Below, one piece after another: positions 24,975-33,706 of a stretch of DNA of 64,000 bases (position 1 is its first letter; each line of letters opens with the position of its first letter). Below the pieces are notes generated by a model. That model saw nothing but the letters and a program-made list of their open reading frames with translations. It was not told the DNA's origin and did no database searches. The stretch comes from Candidatus Leptofilum gracile (GTDB lineage: Bacteria > Chloroflexota > Anaerolineae > Promineifilales > Promineifilaceae). The DNA lies in NCBI GenBank assembly GCA_016713825.1, contig JADJOJ010000008.1, positions 124,001-188,000 of the forward strand, given 5' to 3'. Both the position numbers and the translations under genes were made by a program.

Positions 24975-25640
24975 TTACCAGTTTGGAATCACATCCACCC
25001 ACAGGCCAAACACGCCAATCGCCACCAGCAGCGCGCCGGAGACGCGGGTGAGCAGCTTGTAATTTTGCCCCAGCCAGCGGGTAAATTTGCGCTGGAACGG
25101 CATAGCGATGAACGGCAGCAGCACCAGCGGCCAGCCAAAACCAATGCCAAAAAACAAAAAGTAGCTCAAACTGCTAGACAAATTGGCCACGCTGCCCGCA
25201 CCCAGCAGAAAGGCGCTCACAATCAGCGGGCCGGTGCAGGGCAGGGTCATCGGGCCAAGCATCAGGCCGTAGACGTACGCCCCCGCATACGGATTGCTCA
25301 GCACGGGCGTCTGGGAAACCGCCAGCCGGTTGAACGGATTGCGCCCCGTCAGCATCAGCAGCCCCAGCAAAATCACCACGGCATAAATGATGGGCAAAAT
25401 CACGGTGAGGATGCTGCCAAAGCTTTGCTGCAGCAGGTACAAAATCAGCCCGACCAGCAGCATCATGCTGAGCACGCCGCCCAAAACCAGCAGCCCCAGC
25501 CATTTGGTCGCCGATTGCGCCCGCTCGTTTTGGGCATTGCCCGCCAGGTACGCGATCAGGCCAGGGTACAGCGGCAAAATACAAACATTGGTGAGGATGG
25601 CGCTGTTACCCAGCACAAACGCCTCGATTAATTGACTCAT
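24975..25640 (-). CDS. ccdA: CcdA-like thiol:disulfide electron transporter
   Basis: 221 residues with six predicted membrane segments. The first contains the family signature around N-V-C-I-L-P-L-Y-P-G-L with one Cys, and the fourth has L-P-C-T-G-P-L-I with the second. These two Cys relay reducing power from cytosolic thioredoxin to extracytoplasmic thiol proteins. A TlpA-like thioredoxin lipoprotein lies directly upstream on the same strand, which is the expected partner. Typical CcdA length is 220-240 residues. Confidence 0.88.
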   Translation of the reverse strand: MSQLIEAFVLGNSAILTNVCILPLYPGLIAYLAGNAQNERAQSATKWLGLLVLGGVLSMMLLVGLILYLLQQSFGSILTVILPIIYAVVILLGLLMLTGRNPFNRLAVSQTPVLSNPYAGAYVYGLMLGPMTLPCTGPLIVSAFLLGAGSVANLSSSLSYFLFFGIGFGWPLVLLPFIAMPFQRKFTRWLGQNYKLLTRVSGALLVAIGVFGLWVDVIPNW

Positions 25641-25658
25641 TGTAGAAAACCTTTTGGT

Positions 25659-25756
25659 ATTTCCCCGGAAACTCGGAGTTTCCGGGGAAATTTGGAAAAA
25701 TCCTCCGGGAGGTTTATGCCCAAAACAAGGGTCGCAATGAGAACCTCCCGGAGGAT
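25659..25756. repeat. Two perfect palindromes (families H and I)
   Basis: First, ATTTCCCCGGAAACT (25659-25673) and its complement (25677-25691) with a three-base loop. Second, ATCCTCCGGGAGGTT (25700-25714) and its complement (25742-25756) with a 27-base loop. The first has exactly the same 15-base arms as the repeat at 42862-42918. They separate ccdA from the TlpA-like gene. Confidence 0.9.
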
Positions 25757-25772
25757 GAATCGGTGCGATTTC

Positions 25773-26549
25773 TTAGCCTTGAGCAGCCGCTTCTATGCGC
25801 TGCAAGAGCTGCTCTGCATCCTCAAAACCAGTTTCCAGGTCGGTGGTACTGCCATCTGGCCGAATTAAAAAGCTGGGGGTCGATGGCGGATTGGTGACCG
25901 TTTGGCCAAAGGTGTCGGCCAACGAGATGAGCATTTCTGGGGTGACAACGGCAAATGTCCAGTTGAAACCCGTTTCATTGGTGTAGTTTGCCAAATTCTC
26001 GTTGCTCAACGTCGTTTCTACGCTAAGGCCCACAAACACGACATCTTCATTATCGGCCAGCTGGGCGCGGGCTTCGGCCACGTTGCCCAGTTGGCGGCGG
26101 CAGTTGGTACACCAGGTAGCCATCGGCTCTACAAAGACGGTTTTGCCCGCAAAATCAGCAAAGGTGAACGTTTCGCCCGTGCGCACGTCGGTGAGTTCGG
26201 TGGTCATCCAGAGTGGCAGGTCGCTCATGGCCATGTCGTCGTCCATCATCTCGTCATCCATGGCTTCGGCGTCTTCCATTGTTTCTTCCAGTTCAGCCAT
26301 GCCTTCTTCATGCTCGGACTCAGCCATATCCTCGTCCATCGCTTCTTCGGCCATCATGTCGTCGTCCATCGGCTCATCCATCATTTCGTCATCTTCCATG
26401 GATTCGTCCATCATTTCGTCATCCATCATCTCTTCGGATGCGGCTGTGTCGGTGGTGCTGGGTTCAACGGCCGTTTCTTCCGCCGCCCCTCCACACGCCA
26501 CCAAAAACAAAGCCAGCAAGAGCAACAAAGTTAGTTTTACATTTTTCAT
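25773..26549 (-). CDS. TlpA-like thioredoxin-fold lipoprotein with Met/acidic tract
   Basis: 258 residues, ATG 26549 with AGGAGAG upstream. Lipobox F-L-V-A-C near residue 19. From about 40 to 110 the chain is almost only Met, Asp, Glu, Ser and Ala (for example E-E-M-M-D-D-E-M-M-D-E-S-M). The C-terminal 140 residues are a TlpA/ResA-like thioredoxin domain: W-C-T-N-C active site after P-M-A-T, and the cis-Pro region P-P-S-T-P-S-F-L-I. With CcdA downstream it is probably a reductant of extracytoplasmic disulfides. The Met/acidic tract resembles metal-binding tails and might bind copper or act as a spacer; this is inference. Confidence 0.88.
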   Translation of the reverse strand: MKNVKLTLLLLLALFLVACGGAAEETAVEPSTTDTAASEEMMDDEMMDESMEDDEMMDEPMDDDMMAEEAMDEDMAESEHEEGMAELEETMEDAEAMDDEMMDDDMAMSDLPLWMTTELTDVRTGETFTFADFAGKTVFVEPMATWCTNCRRQLGNVAEARAQLADNEDVVFVGLSVETTLSNENLANYTNETGFNWTFAVVTPEMLISLADTFGQTVTNPPSTPSFLIRPDGSTTDLETGFEDAEQLLQRIEAAAQG

Positions 26550-26692
26550 GGGTTATCTCTCCTCGAATATCGTTTGTTTTTACTGGCAGCCCAAAATTGC
26601 TGCCGATAAAAAAGATAGCGGGGGATGATTACGGCCGTATTCCCAAAAGCTTACAAATTACTTACGAGGGGAAAGGAAGAACTCACCGCAGA

Positions 26693-26757
26693 GGACGCGA
26701 AGAACGCAGAGGAAAACTGAATAAAAATCTCTGCGACCTCCGCGCTCTCAGCGGTAA
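26693..26757. repeat. ACCGCAGAGGACGC palindrome (family F)
   Basis: Words CACCGCAGAG and CGCAGAGG pair with CTCTGCG and CTCAGCGGT after an AT-rich loop, between the TlpA-like gene and folA. Confidence 0.8.
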
Positions 26758-26760
26758 AAA

Positions 26761-27288
26761 TCAGTTTCGCTCAAGGATAAGCCAGGTGAAGGCAAAATTG
26801 TGCCGTTCGTCGGCGGGGTGGTGCTGGCGGAATGTTTCACGCCAGGCTGACTGGTCAATTTCGGGGAAATAGGCATCGCCGTCCAGCGCAGCCTCGATGA
26901 GGGTGAGGTAAATGCGGTTTGTTTGCGGCAGCAGTTGGGCATACAAATTCGCCCCACCACCGATGATTATTTCTTCCACATCCCCCGCCGCCGCCAGCGC
27001 CGCTTCCACCGAATGCACGACGGTGGCTCCGGGCGCTTCATAGCTGCGGTCCCGCGTCAGGACGATGTTGTGCCGCCCCTTGAGTGGCCGAAATTTAGCC
27101 GGAATCGACTCATACGTCTTGCGCCCCATGATGATTGGCTTGCCCATCGTCTGCTGCACAAACCATTGCATGTCATCTGGCAAACGCCAGGGCAGACCGT
27201 TGTCCGCCCCAATCAGGCGGTTTTGGTCCATTGCCACAACCATTGCCAATGTTTGTTTAGCGTTACTTGAGACCACAGAGGTATTCAT
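26761..27288 (-). CDS. folA: Dihydrofolate reductase
   Basis: 175 residues. Family motifs: M-V-V-A-M-D-Q-N-R-L-I-G, L-P-W-R-L-P-D-D-M (acidic Asp at the folate site), M-G-R-K-T-Y-E-S-I-P and E-E-I-I-I-G-G-G-A-N-L-Y for NADPH. The first 15 residues before A-M-V-V-A-M are extra, so a start at an internal Met is possible, but ATG 27288 directly follows the stop of the upstream small gene. It regenerates tetrahydrofolate consumed by ThyA, encoded 350 bases upstream in the same direction. Confidence 0.95.
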   Translation of the reverse strand: MNTSVVSSNAKQTLAMVVAMDQNRLIGADNGLPWRLPDDMQWFVQQTMGKPIIMGRKTYESIPAKFRPLKGRHNIVLTRDRSYEAPGATVVHSVEAALAAAGDVEEIIIGGGANLYAQLLPQTNRIYLTLIEAALDGDAYFPEIDQSAWRETFRQHHPADERHNFAFTWLILERN

Positions 27289-27540
27289 TTATTCAGTCTC
27301 ATCCCGGCCAACAAGCGCATCAAGGAGCTGTCCGATTTCGTCTAGACTGCTGAGCAATTTCTCAAACAATTCCGGCGCATCATCTGGCAACCCCGTGTCA
27401 CTTGCAGCTTCCAGTTCTAACAATTTAGCATACCCTTTGGCAAAATTCAGGGACCTCAAAGTCTGATGGCGAAAAGATTGCACCCGTTCTTCAAGTGGCC
27501 CTTTATGCAAATTCTTCAAATACTGCTGAAAACTGTCCAT
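27289..27540 (-). CDS. Small helical protein of unknown function between thyA and folA
   Basis: About 83 residues from ATG 27540; another ATG three codons earlier is possible. It is acidic, all-helical in appearance (F-Q-Q-Y-L-K-N-L-H-K-G-P-L-E-E-R-V-Q-S-F), with no Cys or membrane segment. Its stop abuts the folA start (TAA ATG), so it is probably cotranscribed with folate genes. No family recognised. Confidence 0.6.
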   Translation of the reverse strand: MDSFQQYLKNLHKGPLEERVQSFRHQTLRSLNFAKGYAKLLELEAASDTGLPDDAPELFEKLLSSLDEIGQLLDALVGRDETE

Positions 27541-27642
27541 AAGAATCATCCTTCACCTGTCTTTCCGAAATAAGTGAGGAATCTTTCTCTTAGAGTAATG
27601 AAAGATTCCTCGTTGCACGCGGAAAGAAAATTGGAGTGTTTG

Positions 27643-28437
27643 TTAGACGGCAATGGGGGCTTTAATGGTTGGGTGGGATTGGTAGTTGACCAGTTCAAAA
27701 TCTTCATAACGGAAGGCAAAAAGGTCGGTGACGGCTGGGTTGAGGCGCATTTGGGGCAGCGGGAATGGGTCGCGGGAAAGCTGGAGCTTGGCCTGTTCCA
27801 GATGGTTGAGGTAGAGGTGAGCGTCACCCAGCGTGTGCACAAAATCGCCTGGTTCGTAGCCGAGCACCTGGGCCATCATCAGCGTCAGCAGGGCGTAGGA
27901 GGCGATGTTGAAGGGCACGCCGAGGAAGATGTCGGCGCTGCGCTGGTAGAGCTGGCAGGAGAGTTTGTTCTCGGCGACGTAAAATTGGAAGAGGAGGTGG
28001 CAGGGCGGCAGGGCCATCTGCTCAATTTCGGCCACGTTCCAGGCGGAGACGATGTGGCGGCGCGAGTCGGGTTTGTGCTGGAGGCTGTGCAGGACTTGCG
28101 TGATTTGGTCGATGGAACGGCCGTTTCCCCCATCCCACGAGCGCCACTGAGACCCATACACCGGCCCCAGCTCGCCATTTTCATCCGCCCACTCGTCCCA
28201 AATCGTCACCTTGTTTTCGTGCAGGTAGCCGATGTTCGTCTCGCCGCGCAAAAACCAGAGCAGTTCGTGAATAATCGAGCGAAAATGCAGCTTTTTGGTG
28301 GTCACCGCCGGAAAGCCCTCGGCCAAATTAAAGCGCATCTGGTAGCCAAACACGCTGATCGTGCCCGTGCCCGTGCGATCATCCTTGCGCACGCCGTTGT
28401 CCAACACGTGCTGCATCAACTCCAAATATTGTCTCAT
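27643..28437 (-). CDS. thyA: Thymidylate synthase
   Basis: 264 residues, the standard ThyA length, with GGAGG nine bases before ATG 28437. Motifs: R-T-G-T-G-T-I-S-V-F-G near 21, the catalytic Cys in L-P-P-C-H-L-L-F-Q-F-Y, then Q-L-Y-Q-R-S-A-D-I-F-L-G-V-P-F-N, and D-A-H-L-Y-L-N-H. It methylates dUMP to dTMP using methylene-tetrahydrofolate, producing the dihydrofolate that FolA reduces. The thyA - small gene - folA order makes a short folate/thymidylate operon. Confidence 0.97.
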   Translation of the reverse strand: MRQYLELMQHVLDNGVRKDDRTGTGTISVFGYQMRFNLAEGFPAVTTKKLHFRSIIHELLWFLRGETNIGYLHENKVTIWDEWADENGELGPVYGSQWRSWDGGNGRSIDQITQVLHSLQHKPDSRRHIVSAWNVAEIEQMALPPCHLLFQFYVAENKLSCQLYQRSADIFLGVPFNIASYALLTLMMAQVLGYEPGDFVHTLGDAHLYLNHLEQAKLQLSRDPFPLPQMRLNPAVTDLFAFRYEDFELVNYQSHPTIKAPIAV

Positions 28438-28453
28438 CCTGCCTCCATTTTTT

Positions 28454-28515
28454 CACCGCAGAGAACGCAGAGGACGCAGAGAAAAATCAGCGTTCATCCG
28501 CGTTCATCCGCGTCC
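28454..28515. repeat. ACCGCAGAGAACGC words (family F) plus GCGTTCATCC words
   Basis: Tandem CGCAGAG words followed by tandem CGTTCATCCG words. The two halves do not pair fully, so this is a mixed or decayed copy. The remaining gap to 28730 holds one ACGGCCGT and a promoter at 28659-28688. Confidence 0.65.
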
Positions 28516-28658
28516 CATTTTTCTTCGGCGGGAGTATAGCACAGGGGAAACGGCCGTTCCCGTGAAATTTCAGTTTAGAACACAGTTGGATTACCTTCCA
28601 CAACTAGCCAGATGGCTTCAGCCTCCGGCGATCGAGACCGTGCGATTCTGCAAAAGGG

Positions 28659-28688
28659 TTGCGATTTTTCACCCCCCTCGCGTACAAT
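28659..28688 (+). promoter_or_regulatory. Promoter of the nSTAND gene
   Basis: TTGCGA (28659-28664), an 18-base spacer and TACAAT (28683-28688), 42 bases before the ATG of the downstream gene. Good -10, moderate -35. Confidence 0.6.
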
Positions 28689-28730
28689 GCCCCCTGACTT
28701 GCAAACAAATTACCCGATTTGGACTTGCCG

Positions 28731-31700
28731 ATGACCACACCCGAAACGATCAACCAGCGAAAACTGCGCCAGGCGCTTGTTGACGCCTTCAACGAAAGCG
28801 AGCTGCAAACCCTCTGCTTTGACCTGCAAATTGATTACGAAGCGCTGCCCCCCGGCAGCAAGCTGGACAAAACCCGCGAACTGGTTGCCCTCTGCCTGCG
28901 CCAACAGCGCATCGAAGCGCTAATCTCGTTATGCGAACAGGCGCGGCCAAAAGTAGCCTGGCGGGCGATGATGGCTGCCGCCATCGCCAGCGAAGAGCCG
29001 CCGTTCATGGGCCTCAAATATTTCGATGCCGACCACGCCGACCTCTTTTTTGGCCGTGAAACGCTCACCGCTGAACTGACCGATCATTTGCAAAGCAGCA
29101 ACTTTTTGGCCGTCGTCGGCGCGTCTGGCAGCGGCAAATCGTCGCTGGTGCGGGCGGGCCTGGTGCCCGCGCTGCAAAAAGCGCAGCCCGGCCTCAAAGT
29201 TCACATCTTCACCCCCACCGACCATCCGCTGGAAGCGCTGGCCACCACCCTGACGCGCCACACCGATTCCGTCGGCGTGACGGCCAAATTTATGGACGCC
29301 ATGGCCAGCGATGCCCGCAGTTTGCACCTGGCAGCACGACGGCTGGTGCAGGAAAACGAGCAGCTGCTGCTGGTCATCGACCAGTTTGAGGAGCTGTTTA
29401 CCCTGTGTCGTTCCGAGTCAGAACGATTGGCGTTTGTGGATAATTTGGTAACGGCCGTATCCAATCCCGACAACGCCCCCAGCCAGCGCCCCACCCGCGT
29501 CGTCATCGCCCTGCGCGCCGACTTTTACCACCACTGCGCCCAGTACGACGCCCTGCGCCGCCTGCTAGAAACCCAACAGCGGTTCATCGGCGCAATGAAT
29601 CCCACCGAACTGCGCCGGGCCATCGAGCTGCCCGCCCAGCAGCACGGCCTCACCTTCGAGGACGGCCTCGTCGATTTGCTCCTGCGCGATGTGGGGGCCA
29701 GCGGCGACCAGCCACCGGAACCAGGCGCGCTCCCCCTGCTCTCCCACGCCCTGCTGGAAACGTGGCGGCGGCGCGAGGGGAACGTGCTCACCTTCAGCGG
29801 CTACAGCGATGCGGGCGGCGTGCAGGGAGCCATTGCCAAAACGGCCGAATCAGTCTACGCCCAAAAGCTCACCTCCGCCCAACAGACCATCGCCCGCAGC
29901 ATCTTCTTGCGCCTCACCGAGCTGGGCGAAGGCACGCAAGACACCCGCCGCCGCGCCCTCATCAGCGAACTGCTGCCCGCCAGCAGCGCCGGGGATGAAA
30001 CGCAAACCGTGCTCAACCTGCTCTCGGCGGCGCGATTGATCAGCACCGACGAAGATTCTGCCGAAGTGACCCACGAAGCGCTCATCCGCGAATGGCCCAC
30101 GCTGCGCCGCTGGCTGGATGAGAACCGGGACGGGCTGCGCCTGCACCGCCACCTCACCGAATCGGCGCAGGCGTGGCAGCAGCTCAACCGGGACGCTGGC
30201 GAGCTGTATCGCGGGGCGCGGCTGGAGCAGGCGCAGGAGTGGGCCAACGCGCACGATGATGAACTAAACGATTTGGAGCGCGCCTTTTTGGCCGCCAGTT
30301 TTGCCGCGCAGCAGCAAGCGATTGCCGACGCGCAAGCCCAACAGCAGCGGGAATTGGCCCAGGCGCAGCAGCTGGCCACGGCCCAAACGCAGGCGGCTCG
30401 CCGCGCCCGCAACTTTAACATTGCCCTGGTGACGATTTTGCTGCTGGTCATCGGCACAGCGGCGGCCATCGTCAATGCGCAGCGGTCGCAGGAAGAGCGG
30501 GATTTGTTGGTAGCGGTTACCACCGTCACGGTTTTGGAGGCACGGGAAACGGCCGTTGCCGCCGATCAACTCGCCATCAGCAGCACCACCGATGCCTTCG
30601 CCGCCGCCACCGTCAACGCCCAGGCCACCAGCGACATCGCCGCCAACGCCACCCGGTCGGCCGAAGCGGCGGCTGAGGCAACGGCCGTTATCCAAAACCA
30701 GGATGTGGATGCCGACGGGCTGAGCTTAACCCAGGAACTCGCGCTTGAAACGGATCCCAACGAAGCAGACAGCGACAGCGATGGCCTTTTAGACGGCGTT
30801 GAAGTGGCCCTCGGCACCGATCCCAACAATTCTGATTCCGATTTTGATACGATTTTTGATGGCGAGGATAATGATCCGTTACGGCCGTACATCTCCGCCA
30901 TTGATTCTGTGACTGGCGAAACAATTTCCCTCACGCTAGAACAAGTGATTGTGCTGGATGATATGTTCCGCGACAACGACGATCGCCTGCCGCTGTACGG
31001 CGTTTCGATGTCGCCAGACGGCCGTAGAATTGCGGCGGGCAGCTACGCCGACGGCGCAAATGCGGTTATTTACCTTTGGGGGCTGGATGGCTCGATGCTA
31101 GAACCTTACGACATTGGCTCGCCCGCACCTGTTTGGGACACCGCTTTCTCGAATAATCGGGTTTTTGCTGCGGTAGGCTCTAACGTGCAATCATTTGATT
31201 TAACTGGTTCAGAAGGCTGGACAACTTTGTCAGGCTCAGCTTTTGGCGGCAATCTGTACAGCATTGGTATTTCGCCAGATGGCACCTATCTTTTGTACGG
31301 CGGGCGGGCCGTTTGGGAATTCAAGCAAATTATCGGTAATGAGGCGCTCCCAATTGAGCGTCAATCGCAAAATGAAAATACGAATGTGCAAAATTTTGTT
31401 TCTTATTTTTCGTATGACGGCCGTTTCTTTGGTCGCGTTCGTGATGATGGTTCCGTTTTTGTGGGGGAAACGTTTGAGCGCAGCTTTGCCCGGCCGTTTA
31501 ACCAAAGCGCCGACGGTGCCTACGACATGGGCATTACGTCTGATGGCAATATTTTAATGGTGGGGTATGAAAACGGCCGTGTCGAACTGTACGACTACAG
31601 CGACGGACGCGGCGGTCCACCGCTCATCTACGGGCTGGAGGCCCACCCCAGCAACGCCCACGCCATCTTCTCGCCCGATGACACCCTCCTGGCCACCAGC

Positions 31701-31880
31701 AGCCCAGACGACAACACCGTGCGCCTGTGGCGCGTGGCCGATGGCGAGCTAATGCTGGAACTGAATGCTGAAGCCGACGGCGTCACGTCGCTCACCTTCT
31801 CGCAAGACGGCCATTACCTGCTCTTCGGCACCACCGCTGGCGAAATTCACGTCTACGGCATGCCGGAAGTTCAGAAATAA
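28731..31880 (+). CDS. EAD-nSTAND NTPase with TM, TSP3 repeats and WD40-like propeller
   Basis: 1049 residues from ATG 28731. Residues 5-75 look like an effector-associated domain (L-R-Q-A-L-V-D-A-F-N-E-S-E-L-Q-T-L). An nSTAND-type P-loop NTPase follows: F-F-G-R-E, G-A-S-G-S-G-K-S-S-L (Walker A), L-L-L-V-I-D-Q-F-E-E-L (Walker B) and a helical arm. After a coiled segment comes a membrane helix near 565-585, then thrombospondin-3-like calcium repeats (D-A-D-G-L-S, D-S-D-S-D-G-L-L-D-G). A propeller ends the chain (S-P-D-G-R-R-I-A-A-G, W-R-V-A-D-G). Such architectures occur in bacterial conflict and death systems; here no effector with a matching EAD lies adjacent. Confidence 0.85.
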   Translation: MTTPETINQRKLRQALVDAFNESELQTLCFDLQIDYEALPPGSKLDKTRELVALCLRQQRIEALISLCEQARPKVAWRAMMAAAIASEEPPFMGLKYFDADHADLFFGRETLTAELTDHLQSSNFLAVVGASGSGKSSLVRAGLVPALQKAQPGLKVHIFTPTDHPLEALATTLTRHTDSVGVTAKFMDAMASDARSLHLAARRLVQENEQLLLVIDQFEELFTLCRSESERLAFVDNLVTAVSNPDNAPSQRPTRVVIALRADFYHHCAQYDALRRLLETQQRFIGAMNPTELRRAIELPAQQHGLTFEDGLVDLLLRDVGASGDQPPEPGALPLLSHALLETWRRREGNVLTFSGYSDAGGVQGAIAKTAESVYAQKLTSAQQTIARSIFLRLTELGEGTQDTRRRALISELLPASSAGDETQTVLNLLSAARLISTDEDSAEVTHEALIREWPTLRRWLDENRDGLRLHRHLTESAQAWQQLNRDAGELYRGARLEQAQEWANAHDDELNDLERAFLAASFAAQQQAIADAQAQQQRELAQAQQLATAQTQAARRARNFNIALVTILLLVIGTAAAIVNAQRSQEERDLLVAVTTVTVLEARETAVAADQLAISSTTDAFAAATVNAQATSDIAANATRSAEAAAEATAVIQNQDVDADGLSLTQELALETDPNEADSDSDGLLDGVEVALGTDPNNSDSDFDTIFDGEDNDPLRPYISAIDSVTGETISLTLEQVIVLDDMFRDNDDRLPLYGVSMSPDGRRIAAGSYADGANAVIYLWGLDGSMLEPYDIGSPAPVWDTAFSNNRVFAAVGSNVQSFDLTGSEGWTTLSGSAFGGNLYSIGISPDGTYLLYGGRAVWEFKQIIGNEALPIERQSQNENTNVQNFVSYFSYDGRFFGRVRDDGSVFVGETFERSFARPFNQSADGAYDMGITSDGNILMVGYENGRVELYDYSDGRGGPPLIYGLEAHPSNAHAIFSPDDTLLATSSPDDNTVRLWRVADGELMLELNAEADGVTSLTFSQDGHYLLFGTTAGEIHVYGMPEVQK

Positions 31881-31897
31881 ATACGGTGGAGTGAGCA

Positions 31898-31945
31898 TCC
31901 TCAGATGCGAACGGCTAGCGCAGCCCCCCGCTCCGCATCTGAGGA
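31898..31945. repeat. TCCTCAGATGCG palindrome
   Basis: Perfect 12-base arms (31898-31909 and 31934-31945) with a 24-base loop after the nSTAND gene. Lacks a U-tract, so termination is uncertain. Confidence 0.75.
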
Positions 31946-31985
31946 CGCTTCGCTCCTTGCTAAATAATTGGTTAAAATAGAAAGT

Positions 31986-32405
31986 ATGAGTAACTTACCA
32001 GAAAGATTAGCGGAAATTGTTGAAGACTTTAGCGTTTGCGTAGGGCAAGAAAAGCTGGAATATTTGCTGGAGTTTGCCGAAAGGCTGCCGCCCGTGCCGG
32101 ATCATATCGACACCAGCGACACCAACAAAGACGAGGTGCATGAATGCATTTCCCCCGTCTTTATCTACCCAGAATGGCAAGAGGGCAAAATCTTTTACCA
32201 CTTCGACATCCCCGAAGAGGCACCTACCGTGCGCGGCTTCGCCTCTTTGCTGCAAGAGGGCATCGGCTGGACTACGCCAGAAGATATCGAGAAAATTCCC
32301 CTGGAGTTTTATTTGGGGATGGGGTTACAAAAAGTGCTTACCGGGCAGCGGTTGAATGGGATTACGGCCGTTCTGGCCCACATGAAAAATCTCAGTAAGC
32401 AGTAA
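31986..32405 (+). CDS. sufE: SufE-like cysteine desulfurase sulfur acceptor
   Basis: 139 residues from ATG 31986. The SufE fold is clear: I-V-E-D-F-S-V-C at the N-terminus, then the catalytic Cys in V-H-E-C-I-S-P-V-F, and the C-terminal helix F-Y-L-G-M-G-L-Q-K-V-L-T-G-Q-R-L-N-G. SufE takes persulfide sulfur from SufS for iron-sulfur cluster assembly. No suf genes are nearby, so it is encoded apart from its partner, which is common. Confidence 0.92.
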   Translation: MSNLPERLAEIVEDFSVCVGQEKLEYLLEFAERLPPVPDHIDTSDTNKDEVHECISPVFIYPEWQEGKIFYHFDIPEEAPTVRGFASLLQEGIGWTTPEDIEKIPLEFYLGMGLQKVLTGQRLNGITAVLAHMKNLSKQ

Positions 32406-32478
32406 GTCAGTAAGCAGTATTCAGTAAATCAGTAAACTGAATACTGAATACTGACCCACTGACCCACTGAATACCAAC
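32402..32478. repeat. CAGTATTCAGTAA-word palindrome (family D)
   Basis: Words AGTCAGTAAGCAGTATTCAG and their complement CTGAATACTGA fill the space between the convergent sufE and LiaF-like genes. Related CAGTGGTCAGT words occur at 35902-35926 and 50742-50780. Confidence 0.8.
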
Positions 32479-33522
32479 TCACCGCCCCGTCGGCTGCTCA
32501 ATGGAAATAGCCCCAGAGCCACCGTCTAGAATAATGAGGATATTGTTGTCGTTGTCGCGATCGTAGTTGGGGGTTTCCCACGCGCCATCTTCATCATCGC
32601 CAGAAACGCGCTCAAACCGTTCATCCAGCGAAACCTGCCCCGAACCGCTGTCTAGCTCTACACGAGCAGCCATGTTGGGTGGCAGGAAAAGATCCATCGC
32701 CCCAGAACCGGCATCAATTTCAATTTCCTGACGGCCGTTCCCCGGCAACAGCATCACCACTTGGCCAGAACCACCATCCAGACGCACATCATACTCGCCT
32801 CCGGGCAGCTGCAAATTCACCGCACCCGACCCCATATCCACCACCAGATCAGAAAGCAGCAGGCTGTCCAACGCCAAATCTGTCTGACCCGAGCCAATGT
32901 CTACCGTTAAATCCAGCGGCACCGTCCGGCTGAGGCCAATCTGCCAGGGCGGTTGAGCCATGCCGCTGACAAAATCGCCAAACCACCAGCCAGACTGTTT
33001 CTCGCCCAGCGAAATGATCGCCTCAGAACCCTGCATCCGCTGACGAAAATCCAAATCCCCCGCCAGGCTCAGGCTGCCTTCCAGCACGTTCTGGCTGCCG
33101 TCCAGGCCAGTCACATCCGCGCCCAACGCCCCCAAATCCAGCGAAACAGTGGCCGAGGCCACATCTTCATTGGGCACCAACACCGTTTCTTCTCGGTATT
33201 CTGCCGACGTCTGCAAATTCAGGCCAGACAAAAAGGGCAGCTCCAAACCAAACAGCAGCACGGCACCAAACACGCCAATCGCTACCAGGCTCACGATGCC
33301 GCTAAGAAACGTGCCAAACGGCCGTTTCACCTGCTGCACAATAATGTTCAACCCCAAAAAGATGAGCAACAGGGGCCACATCTGTAACGCCAGCCCCCAA
33401 TTCAAATCGGACACAACCCCCAAATTACGCAGCAAAAAGTAAACACCCAACCCAATCAAAAAAATCGGCCCAAAAAGGGAACGGCCGTTTTTCCGTCGTC
33501 TGCTTTCGTGTAAATCATCCAT
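32479..33522 (-). CDS. LiaF-like membrane protein with DUF4097-type beta domain
   Basis: 347 residues from ATG 33522, preceded by GGAGG at nine bases. A charged N-terminus, then two or three membrane segments (F-G-P-I-F-L-I-G-L-G-V-Y-F-L-L-R-N-L, W-P-L-L-L-I-F-L-G-L-N-I-I-V) as in LiaF/DUF5668 proteins, and a long repetitive beta-strand domain with repeated G-S-G motifs (V-D-I-G-S-G-Q-T-D-L, V-D-M-G-S-G-A-V-N-L, L-D-G-G-S-G-Q-V-V). This resembles the beta-helix of DUF4097/LiaF C-termini. LiaF tunes cell-envelope stress kinases in Firmicutes; no kinase lies beside it here. Confidence 0.78.
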   Translation of the reverse strand: MDDLHESRRRKNGRSLFGPIFLIGLGVYFLLRNLGVVSDLNWGLALQMWPLLLIFLGLNIIVQQVKRPFGTFLSGIVSLVAIGVFGAVLLFGLELPFLSGLNLQTSAEYREETVLVPNEDVASATVSLDLGALGADVTGLDGSQNVLEGSLSLAGDLDFRQRMQGSEAIISLGEKQSGWWFGDFVSGMAQPPWQIGLSRTVPLDLTVDIGSGQTDLALDSLLLSDLVVDMGSGAVNLQLPGGEYDVRLDGGSGQVVMLLPGNGRQEIEIDAGSGAMDLFLPPNMAARVELDSGSGQVSLDERFERVSGDDEDGAWETPNYDRDNDNNILIILDGGSGAISIEQPTGR

Positions 33523-33608
33523 TAACCAAACCTCCAAATGACAAAACTCAGGCATTATCATGCCGTTCATCACCCATTACGCAGCAGCGGAACGGCCGTT
33601 GCACCGTT

Positions 33609-33637
33609 TTGACAACTCCCCCGCTTTCCAATAAAAT
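33609..33637 (+). promoter_or_regulatory. Promoter of the EF-G-like gene
   Basis: TTGACA (33609-33614), 17-base spacer, TAAAAT (33632-33637): a near-consensus sigma-70-type promoter about 195 bases before the start codon. The predicted start point lies close to an 18-codon upstream frame at 33650. Confidence 0.75.
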
Positions 33638-33649
33638 CCCCTCGTTCCC

Positions 33650-33706
33650 ATGAACCAAATCAAGAAAGGATCGCCTCACTTGATTCCCCCAATCAGGTGG
33701 CGGTAA
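33650..33706 (+). other. Possible 18-codon upstream ORF in the EF-G-like leader
   Basis: ATG at 33650 opens M-N-Q-I-K-K-G-S-P-H-L-I-P-P-I-R-W-R and a TAA. It starts only about 13 bases after the -10 box, so it could be translated from a nearly leaderless message like the alaS leader peptide. No amino-acid bias or terminator is visible, so a regulatory role is weakly supported. Confidence 0.3.
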
